A stretch of DNA of 64,000 nt, taken from NCBI RefSeq assembly GCF_008632125.1, contig NZ_VWRN01000045.1:1-64000 (forward strand), written 5' to 3'. The translations under genes were made by a program, and so were the position numbers. Below the pieces are notes generated by a model. The model searched no databases. It was given only the letters and a program-made list of their open reading frames with translations, and had not been told where the DNA came from. Below, piece by piece: positions 8,071 to 15,965 of the stretch (position 1 is the stretch's first letter; every line of letters begins with the position of its first letter). Origin of the DNA: Cupriavidus cauae. Lineage in GTDB: Bacteria > Pseudomonadota > Gammaproteobacteria > Burkholderiales > Burkholderiaceae.

Positions 8071-8139
8071 CGCTGTCCGGCGCCGTACAACGCATCGAAT
8101 CGAACGCATCGAACCGATCGCTCACGACGCCGGACAGCG
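8071..8139 (+). promoter_or_regulatory. Structured leader with 12-bp inverted and 11-bp direct repeats
   Basis: CGCTGTCCGGCG (8071-8082) and CGCCGGACAGCG (8128-8139) are perfect inverted repeats. Between them AACGCATCGAA occurs twice (8089-8099 and 8103-8113). As RNA this would form a strong stem just before the AraC-type gene; as DNA it could hold regulator sites. Confidence 0.55.
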
Positions 8140-8143
8140 ACGT

Positions 8144-8164
8144 CTTTCAGGTCATCACCGGATC
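8144..8164 (+). promoter_or_regulatory. Putative T3SS regulator box, copy 1
   Basis: TTTCAGGTCATCACCGGATC (8145-8164, plus a shared C before it) matches 24233-24253 with one mismatch. It contains an imperfect dyad GGTCATCACC and lies 44 bp before the AraC gene start. See the matching box upstream of the SsaB-like/SctC unit. Confidence 0.6.
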
Positions 8165-8208
8165 GGTAGCCGGGTCCGGCGATGGAATGATGCAGCCACT
8201 GAGCACGA

Positions 8209-8949
8209 GTGTTCGAGGGAAAGATGGGGGCAGTCAAGCTAATGATCTTCAGCCGGTCCGGCCGGATCGAGTGCAACGGCGAGACGCACGAAGTGCCGGC
8301 ATGCAGCCTGGTCTTTACCAACGGCAATGCGACGGCGATTCCGGCGCGCGACGGCATCGATACCTATGTCTTCCATTCGGGGGACTTCCAGGATATCTAC
8401 CGCGAACTGCATGAGCTCGCGAGCCGCTACCGACGGGGCACGCAATTCTGGCGCGAACCCGTCAAGCGGATCACGGTGCCGGAGGAAACGATCAACGTGA
8501 TTCGGCATCTCGGTTCCGCCGAGCCGCGCGCGATGCTCCGCTTCGCCTATGTCTACTGCATGGGAACCGAGCCGGAGTACTTCTCCCGGCTGCTGCACCA
8601 CTTGATCGACAGCAGCCGCGACTTCTTCGAGTTCATCGAGGAGAACAGCATGAGCGCGTGGCCGGTCACGCAGTACGCCAAGGCGCTCGGCATCCCGGTG
8701 CGCAAGCTGAACGTGATGTTCTACGAGAAGTTCGGCGTGTCGGCCAAGAACTGGCTGCTGGAGCGCCGGCTGCAGCGGGCACGCGAACTGCTGCTGCTCA
8801 CCTCGATGAAGGTCACCGATATTGCGCAGGAGTGCGGCTTCAACAGCCACGCGCATTTCAGCGTCAGCTTCCGCCGCCGCTACGAGGCCAGTCCCCGGCT
8901 GCTCAGGCAGCACCACCAGAGTATCAACGACGCAGCGAACGAGGAGTAG
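8209..8949 (+). CDS. AraC-family T3SS transcription regulator
   Basis: About 246 aa. The N-terminal half resembles the cupin-like region of GadX/PerA-type regulators (GRIECNGETHEVPACSLVF). The C-terminal AraC DNA-binding domain covers about residues 145-240, with two helix-turn-helix motifs: VTQYAKALGIPVRKLNVMFYEKFG and MKVTDIAQECGFNSHAHFSVSFRRRYEASP. Start choice is uncertain: GTG 8209 has no clear ribosome site, and ATG 8224 has GAGGGA very close to it. It is followed 6 bp later by the needle gene, so it is the first gene of the secretion operon and a likely activator of it, as AraC proteins are in many T3SS loci. Confidence 0.85.
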   Translation: MFEGKMGAVKLMIFSRSGRIECNGETHEVPACSLVFTNGNATAIPARDGIDTYVFHSGDFQDIYRELHELASRYRRGTQFWREPVKRITVPEETINVIRHLGSAEPRAMLRFAYVYCMGTEPEYFSRLLHHLIDSSRDFFEFIEENSMSAWPVTQYAKALGIPVRKLNVMFYEKFGVSAKNWLLERRLQRARELLLLTSMKVTDIAQECGFNSHAHFSVSFRRRYEASPRLLRQHHQSINDAANEE

Positions 8950-8955
8950 AACGAC

Positions 8956-9174
8956 ATGAATCTGAACGCATTGATCGATGGCATGGACGGGCCGATCTTT
9001 TCCGCCAGCTTCAGCATGGCGGAGGCCCTGCAGCGCGCGGTGACCACGGGCGAGACCATCGACTTCATTCAGGCTCAGAAGATGACGGCCGCCTTTACCA
9101 ACATGACCGCGCTGCAAAGCTCGATCATCAAGGCGATGCACGACACCATCGCCGGCATCATCCAGAAGATCTAG
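8956..9174 (+). CDS. sctF: T3SS needle subunit SctF (SsaG-like)
   Basis: 72-aa protein that polymerises into the extracellular needle. Size and C-terminus fit the SPI-2 needle protein SsaG: residues SSIIKAMHDTIAGIIQKI match the conserved needle end (SSLIKMIKDMLSGIIAKI as I recall for SsaG). It is a helical hairpin without signal peptide, as expected for a T3SS-exported protein. GGAGTAG lies 8 bp before the start. It sits between the AraC regulator and its presumed co-chaperone. Confidence 0.92.
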   Translation: MNLNALIDGMDGPIFSASFSMAEALQRAVTTGETIDFIQAQKMTAAFTNMTALQSSIIKAMHDTIAGIIQKI

Positions 9175-9176
9175 CC

Positions 9177-9485
9177 ATGCAGCCCTTGTCGCGAGAGGTC
9201 AGGCGCCTGCTGGTCGAACTCGCGTTCGCTGCAGCCAATCAGCGCCTGCGCGGGGAGATCGAGGTCTTTCTGGACACGCTCGACCTGTTGGTCGACGACG
9301 AGCAGGACCGAGCCATCTGCCGCGCGCACCTGTACATGCAGAGCGGCCGGCTCGTCGAGGCGCGTGCCTGCCTGGGCGAGCGCAACGATTCCCCGGCGTT
9401 GCTGCTGGCGATGCTGATCGCCGCCAGGCGCGATGCCGCCACGGCGCCGCGCGTGATATCCCCGTCGGCCCGGACGCGCCACTGA
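9177..9485 (+). CDS. Needle co-chaperone, EscG/YscG/SsaH-like
   Basis: 102-aa, two-base spacing after the needle gene. The helical, TPR-like composition (LLVELAFAAANQRLRGEIEVFLDTLDLLVDDEQDRAICRAHLYMQSGRLVEARACL; short pieces match YscG/SsaH-type proteins) and the position immediately after sctF fit the larger of the two cytoplasmic chaperones that hold needle monomers. The other partner would be the small SsaE-like protein at 27451. The last ~15 residues (Arg/Ser/Ala-rich) look like an extension. Start ATG 9177. Confidence 0.75.
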   Translation: MQPLSREVRRLLVELAFAAANQRLRGEIEVFLDTLDLLVDDEQDRAICRAHLYMQSGRLVEARACLGERNDSPALLLAMLIAARRDAATAPRVISPSARTRH

Positions 9486-9504
9486 GTTATCGAAGACTTT
9501 CATC

Positions 9505-9831
9505 ATGACTATCGACCCCACCACCGTCGCCGGCCAGATGCCGGCCACCGCCACGGGCAAGGAGCCTGCGGCAGCCGACATCCAGGCGTTCATGGATGCG
9601 ATGTCCGCCCGCGTACCCAAACCGGAGGCCATTGCCACCGACGTCCTGCGCAAGGCGGAGGCCGCGGTTTCCGCACGTGTGCAGACCGTCGGTGCGAACG
9701 CCGCGCTGGATCCGGCCACCATGACACGGACACAGCAGGCGCTGCTGGAGATGCGCAACGGCGTCGACCTGATCGCGAAGATCGCCGGGACGCTGTCGCA
9801 ATCGATCAACAAGCTGACGACGATGCAATGA
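9505..9831 (+). CDS. sctI: T3SS inner rod protein SctI
   Basis: 108 aa. The C-terminus GVDLIAKIAGTLSQSINKLTTMQ carries the KLTTMQ-type ending diagnostic of inner rod proteins, which link the needle to the export gate. The N-terminal ~45 residues are Ala/Pro-rich and poorly conserved, as in the family. It overlaps sctJ by 4 bases (ATGA), and its order after sctF and the co-chaperone matches ssaG-ssaH-ssaI-ssaJ. Confidence 0.9.
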   Translation: MTIDPTTVAGQMPATATGKEPAAADIQAFMDAMSARVPKPEAIATDVLRKAEAAVSARVQTVGANAALDPATMTRTQQALLEMRNGVDLIAKIAGTLSQSINKLTTMQ

Positions 9832-10568
9832 AGCGCTTCCGCACGATCGCCCTGGCCATGCTCGCCGCCGCCACCATGGCGGGCTGCAAGATGACGCTGT
9901 ACTCGAATGTCGCCGAGGCCGAGGCGAACCAGATGCTGGCCCTGCTGATGCTGCGCCATATCCCCGCGGAAAAGGTGGTGGAGAAGGGCGGCACGGTGAC
10001 GCTGCGCGTCGACAAGGGCGAGTTCATCAATGCCGTGGAGGTCCTGCGGCAGAACGGCTTCCCCCATCACAAGCGGCTCGGCATGGAAGACCTGTTTCCG
10101 TCGAACCAGCTGGTGACATCACCCACGCAGGAGCGCGCCAAGATGCAGCTGCTCAAGGAGCAGCAGCTCGAAAGCATGATCTCGGCGATGGACGGGGTCA
10201 TCGGCGCCAAGGTGTCGATCGCGCAGAAGGTCGATGAGAACGGCAAGCCGACGGGCGCACCGTCGGCGGCGGTGTTCATCAAGTATTCGCCGCAGTTCAA
10301 TCTCGCCAACTACGAGGTGCAGATCCGCAGCCTGATCCGCGATGGCGTTCCCGATATCGCGTCGGACCAGATCAGCGTGGTGATGCAGGCCGCAGACTAT
10401 CGCTATCAGGCACCGGCAGCCGAGGCGCCGCCGTCGCGTTGGCGGCAGTGGTTGCAGGCGCAGCCGGCGCAGGCGGCGGCCGCAGTGGCCGGTGGCGTGC
10501 TGGCGCTTTGCGCGATGGCGGGACTGTCGCTCTGGATCGCCCGGCGCAAGGGGAGCGTCGATGTCTGA
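9828..10568 (+). CDS. sctJ: T3SS inner-membrane ring lipoprotein SctJ
   Basis: 246 aa. A lipoprotein signal (MKRFRTIALAMLAAATMAGC) has its lipobox Cys at residue 20. The two ring-building modules follow (YSNVAEAEANQMLALLM, then MISAMDGVIGAKVSIAQK), and a C-terminal transmembrane helix (AAVAGGVLALCAMAGLSLWIA) precedes a short basic tail. This matches SctJ/PrgK/SsaJ in length and layout. It forms the inner ring with SctD. The start overlaps the sctI stop as ATGA, and the gene overlaps sctK by 8 bases. Confidence 0.95.
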   Translation: MKRFRTIALAMLAAATMAGCKMTLYSNVAEAEANQMLALLMLRHIPAEKVVEKGGTVTLRVDKGEFINAVEVLRQNGFPHHKRLGMEDLFPSNQLVTSPTQERAKMQLLKEQQLESMISAMDGVIGAKVSIAQKVDENGKPTGAPSAAVFIKYSPQFNLANYEVQIRSLIRDGVPDIASDQISVVMQAADYRYQAPAAEAPPSRWRQWLQAQPAQAAAAVAGGVLALCAMAGLSLWIARRKGSVDV

Positions 10569-11181
10569 TGCCGCCAAGGCTGGCGCACGCGCGCAACAGG
10601 GCCTGTGCCCGGCGGTGCAGCGCTTGCATGCGCTCGCGTGGCGACCGGGCGAGGTGATGCACCGCGGGTGGTGGGGCTATCTCGGGCTCGACGCGTGGCG
10701 AGACGACTATCGCCGCCATCCCGGCAGCCGCCGCGCGCTCGACGCGCTGATCGTGCAGCGCCGCGGATTTCCGGCCATGCCGCTGCCTGCCGCGCTGTCG
10801 GACGAGCAACGCCGCTTGCTGTCCCTCGAGCCGAGGCTGCCGGTGCTGCTCGTCGCGCTGGGAGCGGTGGCCGCGCGCGCCCCTGAACTGCTGCTGCTCG
10901 GCGACTATCGGCGGCAATTGCTGGCGGTACTGGGTGACGACGGTTGCGACCAGCTCGCCGCGCTGGTGCCGGACGGCAAGCGCCCGTCCTTGAGCCGCCC
11001 GCCCGAACAGATCGTCGAATGGCTGCGGGAACTCGGCAGACTTTGGCTGGAGCAGACGCTGCCCGGCAGCACCGTCTGGCAGGCGCTGTCGATCTGCCTG
11101 CCGCCTCCGGGCGGACTACTGGTGACACCGCCGCCGGGTCTTGCATTGCCGATGCTGTTTCGCCTGGAACGCCTGCTATGA
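10561..11181 (+). CDS. sctK: T3SS sorting-platform accessory protein SctK
   Basis: 206 aa, start ATG 10561 inside the sctJ end. Identified mainly by position between sctJ and sctL and by OrgA/SctK-like features: an HRGWWGYLGL tryptophan motif near residue 33 and a late SICLPPPGG segment. SctK connects the SctQ-containing cytoplasmic pods to the SctD ring. It is soluble, Leu/Arg-rich, with no signal peptide. It overlaps sctL as ATGA. Sequence similarity within the family is generally low, so confidence is moderate. Confidence 0.7.
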   Translation: MSDAAKAGARAQQGLCPAVQRLHALAWRPGEVMHRGWWGYLGLDAWRDDYRRHPGSRRALDALIVQRRGFPAMPLPAALSDEQRRLLSLEPRLPVLLVALGAVAARAPELLLLGDYRRQLLAVLGDDGCDQLAALVPDGKRPSLSRPPEQIVEWLRELGRLWLEQTLPGSTVWQALSICLPPPGGLLVTPPPGLALPMLFRLERLL

Positions 11182-12110
11182 ATCCCTTTGGACTGACGAT
11201 CACCGCTGTCCGCGGTGAACTGCCCGTGGGCGGCGTCGTGCCGGCGGCAACGCTGGACGAATACATCGATGCGGCCGCCGTGCTTCGCCGCAATCGCTCG
11301 CGTGCGGCGGCCGTGCTGCTCGCCAGCAGGCGCTGCCGCGCCCAGGCCCGGCTTGAAGCGGCGCGGGTCCTCGACGAGGCACGTGCCGAAGGCGAGCAGC
11401 GCGCCGAGGCAGCGGCGCGGGCGGCCCACGACGCGATCTGCGCCGACGTGCTGCACTGGCTGGTGAGGGAGGGCGAGCTCGAGGCGGCCATTGCCGAGCG
11501 GCTGGAATGGCGCTGCCGGACCGTGATCGCCGACGCGGTCATCTCCTTCGCCGGCGAGGCCGACCGCGCGGCGTTGATCGCGCAGCGCGTGGCCGCTCGT
11601 TGGCGCGAGGTGTCCTCGCACGGCGCGTTCACCTTGCGGCTGTGCCCTGACGACGTCGCGGCAGTGGCGGCGCGACTGCCGGCGGAGCCGGGATTCGCCA
11701 TCAGCGCCGAGCCGGCGCTGGCTTCCGGCCAGGCGCTGATCGACAGCCCCTACGTGCACCTTCGCATCGATCTTGACCGTCATCTCGCTGTGCTGCTGGC
11801 CGCCATTGGCGCCGAGCCAAGCGAGGCGAGCCTGTCGGAGGCCAAGCCGGACGCGCTGGAAGGCACCCGCCGTGAACAGCGCGAACACGACCTGGATGCG
11901 ATGGGAGGCAGCCAGCGCAGCCGCCGCGAACAAGACCCGGATCCAGTCGAAGCGGGCCCCCGCAGCCGCCGCGACCAGGACCCGGATGCTCTGGCGAACC
12001 ATCTGGACGGTCTGATTGCCGATCTGGACGACATCGCGAGAGGTCGGCTTTCGCCGCCGCGGCGCGATCCTGGTCTGCCGGATGCCGACTCGGCAGGATG
12101 GCCAGCATGA
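11178..12110 (+). CDS. sctL: T3SS ATPase stator SctL with charged C-terminal extension
   Basis: 310 aa. Residues about 50-110 are an Ala/Arg/Glu-rich coiled coil (RCRAQARLEAARVLDEARAEGEQ), followed by the globular HrpE/FliH-like domain to about residue 215 (SPYVHLRIDLDRHLAVLL). SctL normally ends there at 200-230 aa. Here ~90 extra residues follow, containing three imperfect Arg/Asp-rich units (RREQREHDLDAM, RREQDPDPVE, RRDQDPDAL). It binds the ATPase SctN and the pods. Overlaps: ATGA with sctK, and 13 bases with sctW. Confidence 0.88.
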   Translation: MNPFGLTITAVRGELPVGGVVPAATLDEYIDAAAVLRRNRSRAAAVLLASRRCRAQARLEAARVLDEARAEGEQRAEAAARAAHDAICADVLHWLVREGELEAAIAERLEWRCRTVIADAVISFAGEADRAALIAQRVAARWREVSSHGAFTLRLCPDDVAAVAARLPAEPGFAISAEPALASGQALIDSPYVHLRIDLDRHLAVLLAAIGAEPSEASLSEAKPDALEGTRREQREHDLDAMGGSQRSRREQDPDPVEAGPRSRRDQDPDALANHLDGLIADLDDIARGRLSPPRRDPGLPDADSAGWPA

Positions 12111-13198
12111 GCCCGAAGGTACAAGGTCCCAAGACCGTCATTCCGACCGGTCCGGCGCCGGCGATCCTGCCGGGCCAGGGCAGCGGCATACCGAGCCGCG
12201 GGCCTCAGCAGGTCAGTCCCGCCCGCTCGGCGATGGACCTCGCGGCGCGCGCCTTGAGCGCGTCGCGCCGCCTGCAGGAAGCCGGCCTCACCAACGTGCA
12301 CTCCTCCAAGCTGCACGCACTGCTGCGGGGCGATCGCCGCAACGATGCCCTGCTGGCTCGTGCCTTCGTCGGCAAGCTGGCCAAGTCGCTGCTAGCCAAC
12401 AAGGATCCCCGCATCGAACAGTTGCTGCAGCAGTTCGGCGACATCGACGACGTCGACAGCCTGTTGGCCGCGATCGAACGCAGCGAATTGCATCCGGCGG
12501 CGATGGCCTTGCTGCTCGCCGCGATGGCCGAGCAGCACCGTCCCGGGCGCAAGCGCACCCGTCTGGAGCAGGCGCTGGAGCGGCGGCTCGGCGCCAGCGG
12601 GGACTGGGAGCTCGCCATGCTTGGCTGGCTCGAGTTCGGTGCGATGACCCCGGAACTGATGTCGCAACTGAAGTCGCTGTATCAGCGCGCGGACGCCGTG
12701 CAGCAGGGCATCGCGGCGTTCCTGGACCAGCTGGCCGGCATCGGAGAGCGTCGGCGCAAGGTCAAGGTACTGATCCGTGCGCTCGGGGCCGAACTGAGCG
12801 GCATCGAGGACGACGCCGCCGAGGGCATCAAGCTCGCCGCGGTGGTTCGCGACCTGAAACGTCTGCTGATCTTCCTCGGATGCGAGGAGCAGTGCGGCCG
12901 GATCGCGCGAGGACTGGGCGATCCGCCGATCGAGCCCGATACGGTCTTGCGCCTGCTGATCCGCATGGTCGACCAGCCTTGGCTTTACCACGACTGGATT
13001 CGCGGCGAAGTCGACGGCATGCAGCCGGGCCGTGAGCGCGGCTTCAAGCTGGTCCGGGACCTGACCCGGCTGGCCAAGCTGTTGCCGGAGCCGTGTTTTC
13101 GCGACGACGACCACCGGCAGCAGGTGCTGGCCGCGCTGGCCGAGTTCAACGACCGTGCCGAGAACGCGGACCCTGCCGAGGGCGACGCCACGGGCTGA
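12098..13198 (+). CDS. sctW: T3SS gatekeeper SctW (SsaL/InvE/YopN-TyeA class)
   Basis: 366 aa, predicted cytoplasmic switch that holds effector export until translocators are delivered. Helical protein with family-like segments (RSAMDLAARALSASRRLQEAG; DPRIEQLLQQFGDIDDVDSLLAAI) and a TyeA-like C-terminal part (RLLIRMVDQPWLYHDWI), all in one chain. Length is close to SPI-2 SsaL (about 338). Two starts are possible: ATG 12098 or ATG 12107, the latter forming an ATGA junction with the sctL stop. In SPI-2 the partners are SsaM and SpiC, and candidates for both are present here. Confidence 0.85.
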   Translation: MASMSPKVQGPKTVIPTGPAPAILPGQGSGIPSRGPQQVSPARSAMDLAARALSASRRLQEAGLTNVHSSKLHALLRGDRRNDALLARAFVGKLAKSLLANKDPRIEQLLQQFGDIDDVDSLLAAIERSELHPAAMALLLAAMAEQHRPGRKRTRLEQALERRLGASGDWELAMLGWLEFGAMTPELMSQLKSLYQRADAVQQGIAAFLDQLAGIGERRRKVKVLIRALGAELSGIEDDAAEGIKLAAVVRDLKRLLIFLGCEEQCGRIARGLGDPPIEPDTVLRLLIRMVDQPWLYHDWIRGEVDGMQPGRERGFKLVRDLTRLAKLLPEPCFRDDDHRQQVLAALAEFNDRAENADPAEGDATG

Positions 13199-13324
13199 CG
13201 CCCCTTCAGGTATCCGCCCGATGCCGCGTGCCGCGACTGCCGCGCACGATGGCGACATAGCACGCAATGAGGACAGCAAGCGCGTCCGGTGGCTCGCGCC
13301 GCCGGGGTCGTGCCTGGATCACCG

Positions 13325-13693
13325 ATGGATATTGGAACGCTGCGCAATCTGGAAAAGCTGTTTCGGCTGATGGATGTCAAGCCGATCACGATCGAGCCCC
13401 GCGTCGAGATACGCGACGGCGAGATCCAGGTGTTCATGGAAGTGCGCGACCGCCGCGTGCTGCTGTCCACCATGCGGCCGGTCGATCCCTACGTGGCCGA
13501 CACGGCGCTGCGCTCGCTGCTGACGCGCTGGTCGCCCGCGTGCATGGCCGGTGTGCCGCTGCGGGTGTTCCGGGTCGACGACTGCCTGTTCGTATCGGGC
13601 GCGATGCCCGCCGGCAGCGGCGCGGAACTGTGGTACCGGACGGTCCGGGCACAACGCAGGTTGCTGGAAGCCTGCACGAAGGAGGAAGCATGA
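13325..13693 (+). CDS. SsaM-like T3SS switching protein
   Basis: 122 aa from ATG 13325, the same length as Salmonella SsaM and in the same position between the gatekeeper and SctV. The C-terminal motif GAELWYRTVRAQRRLLEAC resembles SsaM (SAELWLRLHHRQIKFLESQ as I recall). SsaM binds SpiC and the gatekeeper to set the order of translocator and effector export. A 126-bp gap separates it from sctW, the largest gap in this half of the operon. An alternative is a general class I chaperone fold, which SsaM-like proteins may share. Confidence 0.75.
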   Translation: MDIGTLRNLEKLFRLMDVKPITIEPRVEIRDGEIQVFMEVRDRRVLLSTMRPVDPYVADTALRSLLTRWSPACMAGVPLRVFRVDDCLFVSGAMPAGSGAELWYRTVRAQRRLLEACTKEEA

Positions 13694-13908
13694 GGTTCGT
13701 CCTTGCGGCGTTGTTGTTGCCGCTGGCGCCGCTCTGGAGCACCGCGATCGTCGCGTTGGCACTGGCGCTGGTGCTCGACGCGGTAGCCTTCGGCGTCGGC
13801 TGCCGGACCGCCGCCGCGCTGGGAGACTTATTCGGTCGCGCCGTACGGGCACGGCGCGGGGCACGGCGCGGGACACGGCGCAGCGCACAGCGCGGGGCAC
13901 GGCCATGA
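13690..13908 (+). CDS. Small membrane protein between SsaM-like gene and sctV
   Basis: 72 aa. Residues 1-37 are almost entirely hydrophobic (FVLAALLLPLAPLWSTAIVALALALVLDAVAFGVG), enough for one long or two short transmembrane helices. The last ~25 residues are Arg-rich and come from a 12-bp repeat (GCACGGCGCGGG). It is joined by ATGA overlaps to both the upstream and downstream genes, which argues for real translation. I know no SPI-2 gene at this position. Its function is unknown; it could assist SctV insertion or only couple translation. Confidence 0.65.
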   Translation: MRFVLAALLLPLAPLWSTAIVALALALVLDAVAFGVGCRTAAALGDLFGRAVRARRGARRGTRRSAQRGARP

Positions 13909-15965
13909 TCAAGCGCCTCAGTACCTGGCTCGCCACCGTCGGCGGCCGGCAGGACGTCGTGCTGGCCGTCATGCTGATGGTGGCGGTGTTCATGATGATC
14001 CTGCCGCTGCCGACCATCCTGGTCGACCTGCTGATCGCCATCAACCTGGGCCTCGCGCTGCTGCTGCTGATGACGGCGATCTATGTGCGCGATCCGCTCG
14101 ATCTGTCCGCATTGCCGTCGCTGCTGCTGATCACGACGCTGTTCCGCCTCGCGCTGACGGTCAGCACCAGCCGCCTGATCCTGCTGCAGCACGACGCCGG
14201 TGAAATCGTGACCGCCTTCGGCAATTTCGTCGTCGGCGGCAATCTGGCGGTCGGCATCATCGTGTTCTCGATCATCACGGTGGTGCAGTTCATCGTGATC
14301 ACCAAGGGCGCGGAGCGCGTGGCGGAAGTCGGTGCGCGCTTCTCTCTCGACGCGATGCCCGGCAAGCAGATGAGCATCGACGGCGACCTGCGCGCCGGCA
14401 CGATCGACGCCAACGAGGCCAAGCGCCAGCGCCAGCTGGTGCAGAAGGAGAGCCAGCTGTATGGCGCGATGGACGGCTCGATGAAGTTCGTCAAGGGCGA
14501 TGCCATCGCCGGCATCATCGTGATCCTGGTCAACATCGTCGGCGGCATCGCGGTCGGCACGATGCAGCACGATATGGGCGTCGGCAAGGCGCTCGCGGTC
14601 TACTCGGTGTTGTCGATCGGCGACGGCCTGATCGCCCAGATCCCGGCGCTGATCATCTCGATCGCCGCCGGCATCGTGGTGACGCGCGTGCCCGGCGAGA
14701 AGCGCGAGAACCTGGCGCAGGACTTGGTCAACCAGTTCTCGCGCCAGCCGAACGCGCTGATGATCGCCGCCGGCGTGCTGCTGCTGTTCGCGCTGGTGCC
14801 GGGCTTTCCCGCGTTGATCTTCATGCCGCTGGGCGTGCTGCTGGGACTGGTCGCGTTCTATGCGCGCCGCCGCGCCAGATCGGTCGCTGCCAATACGGCG
14901 GATCAGGGTGGTGCGGTCACCGACGGCGATGGCGAGACTCGCATGACGCCGGGCGCGGAGCCGCTGTCGCTGAAGATGGCCAAGGATGTGGCGGCGCTGC
15001 CGGGTCTCGCCGAGGCGCTGGAGGCGCTGCGCTGGCAGAAGTTCGAGCGGCTCGGCATCGCGCTGCCCAGGATCGAGCTGGTCGCCGAGGCCGGGTTGCC
15101 GGCCGGCAGCTTCAGCGTGCTGCTGTACAGCGAGCCGGTGCTGAAGGTCGCCATGCCGGCAGGGCGGTTGCTGCTGGCGCGGCAGACCGGCGCCATGCCG
15201 ATCGCCGAGCGCGTCGACAACCTGCCGTTCGGCGGGCTGACCCTGCAATGGATCGCGCCCGAGCACCAGGGCTCGCTGGCGCAGTCGGGCCTGTCGCTGC
15301 TCGCCGGATCGCAGGTTGTGTCGTACGCCACCGCGCTGACCGTGGACCGCTTCGCCGACGAATTCATCGGCGTGCAGGAAACCCGCTACCTGATGGACGC
15401 GATGGAGGCGCGCTACGGCGAGCTGGTCAAGGAGCTGCAGCGCCAGCTGCCGATCAGCAAGGTCTCGGAGGTATTGCAGCGGCTGGTGGCCGAAGGCATC
15501 TCGATCCGCGACCTGCGCACGATCTTCGAGGCCTTGATCGAGTGGTCGCCGAAGGAGAAGGAGACCGTGATGCTGACCGAATACGTCCGCGTCGCGCTGC
15601 GCCGCCAGATCGTCGGAAGGCATACGCGCGGCGAAGGGCGGATCAACGTCTGGCTGATCGGCGACGGCATCGAGAACATGATTCGCGACTCGGTGCGGCA
15701 GACCGCCGCCGGCGCCTACTCGACCCTGCAGGGCGAGCAGATCGAGGCCATCGTGGCGCGCATCAAGGCCGGCATCGCCGGACGCGAGGACATGGAGGGT
15801 GCGCTCGTTACCGCCATCGACGTGCGCCGCTTCCTGCGCAAGTTCCTCGAGCGCGAGTTGTTCAGCGTGCCGGTGTTGTCGTACCAGGAGCTGGGCGACG
15901 ATGTGCAACTGCACGTGCTCGGCAATATCGACATGATCGGGGAGTACGACGATGCGTATGCCTGA
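13905..15965 (+). CDS. sctV: T3SS major export gate SctV
   Basis: 686 aa, normal for the family. About eight transmembrane helices occupy residues 15-330. The FHIPEP signature region is clear (DPLDLSALPSLLLITTLFRLAL, GARFSLDAMPGKQMSIDGDL, GDGLIAQIPALIISIAAG). A cytoplasmic domain of about 345 residues forms the nonameric substrate-docking ring. SctV accepts chaperone-substrate complexes and, in SPI-2-type systems, the gatekeeper complex. ATG 13905 overlaps the previous stop; its end overlaps sctN by 14 bases. Confidence 0.97.
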   Translation: MIKRLSTWLATVGGRQDVVLAVMLMVAVFMMILPLPTILVDLLIAINLGLALLLLMTAIYVRDPLDLSALPSLLLITTLFRLALTVSTSRLILLQHDAGEIVTAFGNFVVGGNLAVGIIVFSIITVVQFIVITKGAERVAEVGARFSLDAMPGKQMSIDGDLRAGTIDANEAKRQRQLVQKESQLYGAMDGSMKFVKGDAIAGIIVILVNIVGGIAVGTMQHDMGVGKALAVYSVLSIGDGLIAQIPALIISIAAGIVVTRVPGEKRENLAQDLVNQFSRQPNALMIAAGVLLLFALVPGFPALIFMPLGVLLGLVAFYARRRARSVAANTADQGGAVTDGDGETRMTPGAEPLSLKMAKDVAALPGLAEALEALRWQKFERLGIALPRIELVAEAGLPAGSFSVLLYSEPVLKVAMPAGRLLLARQTGAMPIAERVDNLPFGGLTLQWIAPEHQGSLAQSGLSLLAGSQVVSYATALTVDRFADEFIGVQETRYLMDAMEARYGELVKELQRQLPISKVSEVLQRLVAEGISIRDLRTIFEALIEWSPKEKETVMLTEYVRVALRRQIVGRHTRGEGRINVWLIGDGIENMIRDSVRQTAAGAYSTLQGEQIEAIVARIKAGIAGREDMEGALVTAIDVRRFLRKFLERELFSVPVLSYQELGDDVQLHVLGNIDMIGEYDDAYA

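Noticed and set aside
8956..9174. Needle gene considered as inner rod SctI
   Set aside because: The next-but-one gene has the KLTTMQ rod ending, while this one has the needle-type GIIQKI end and SsaG length.
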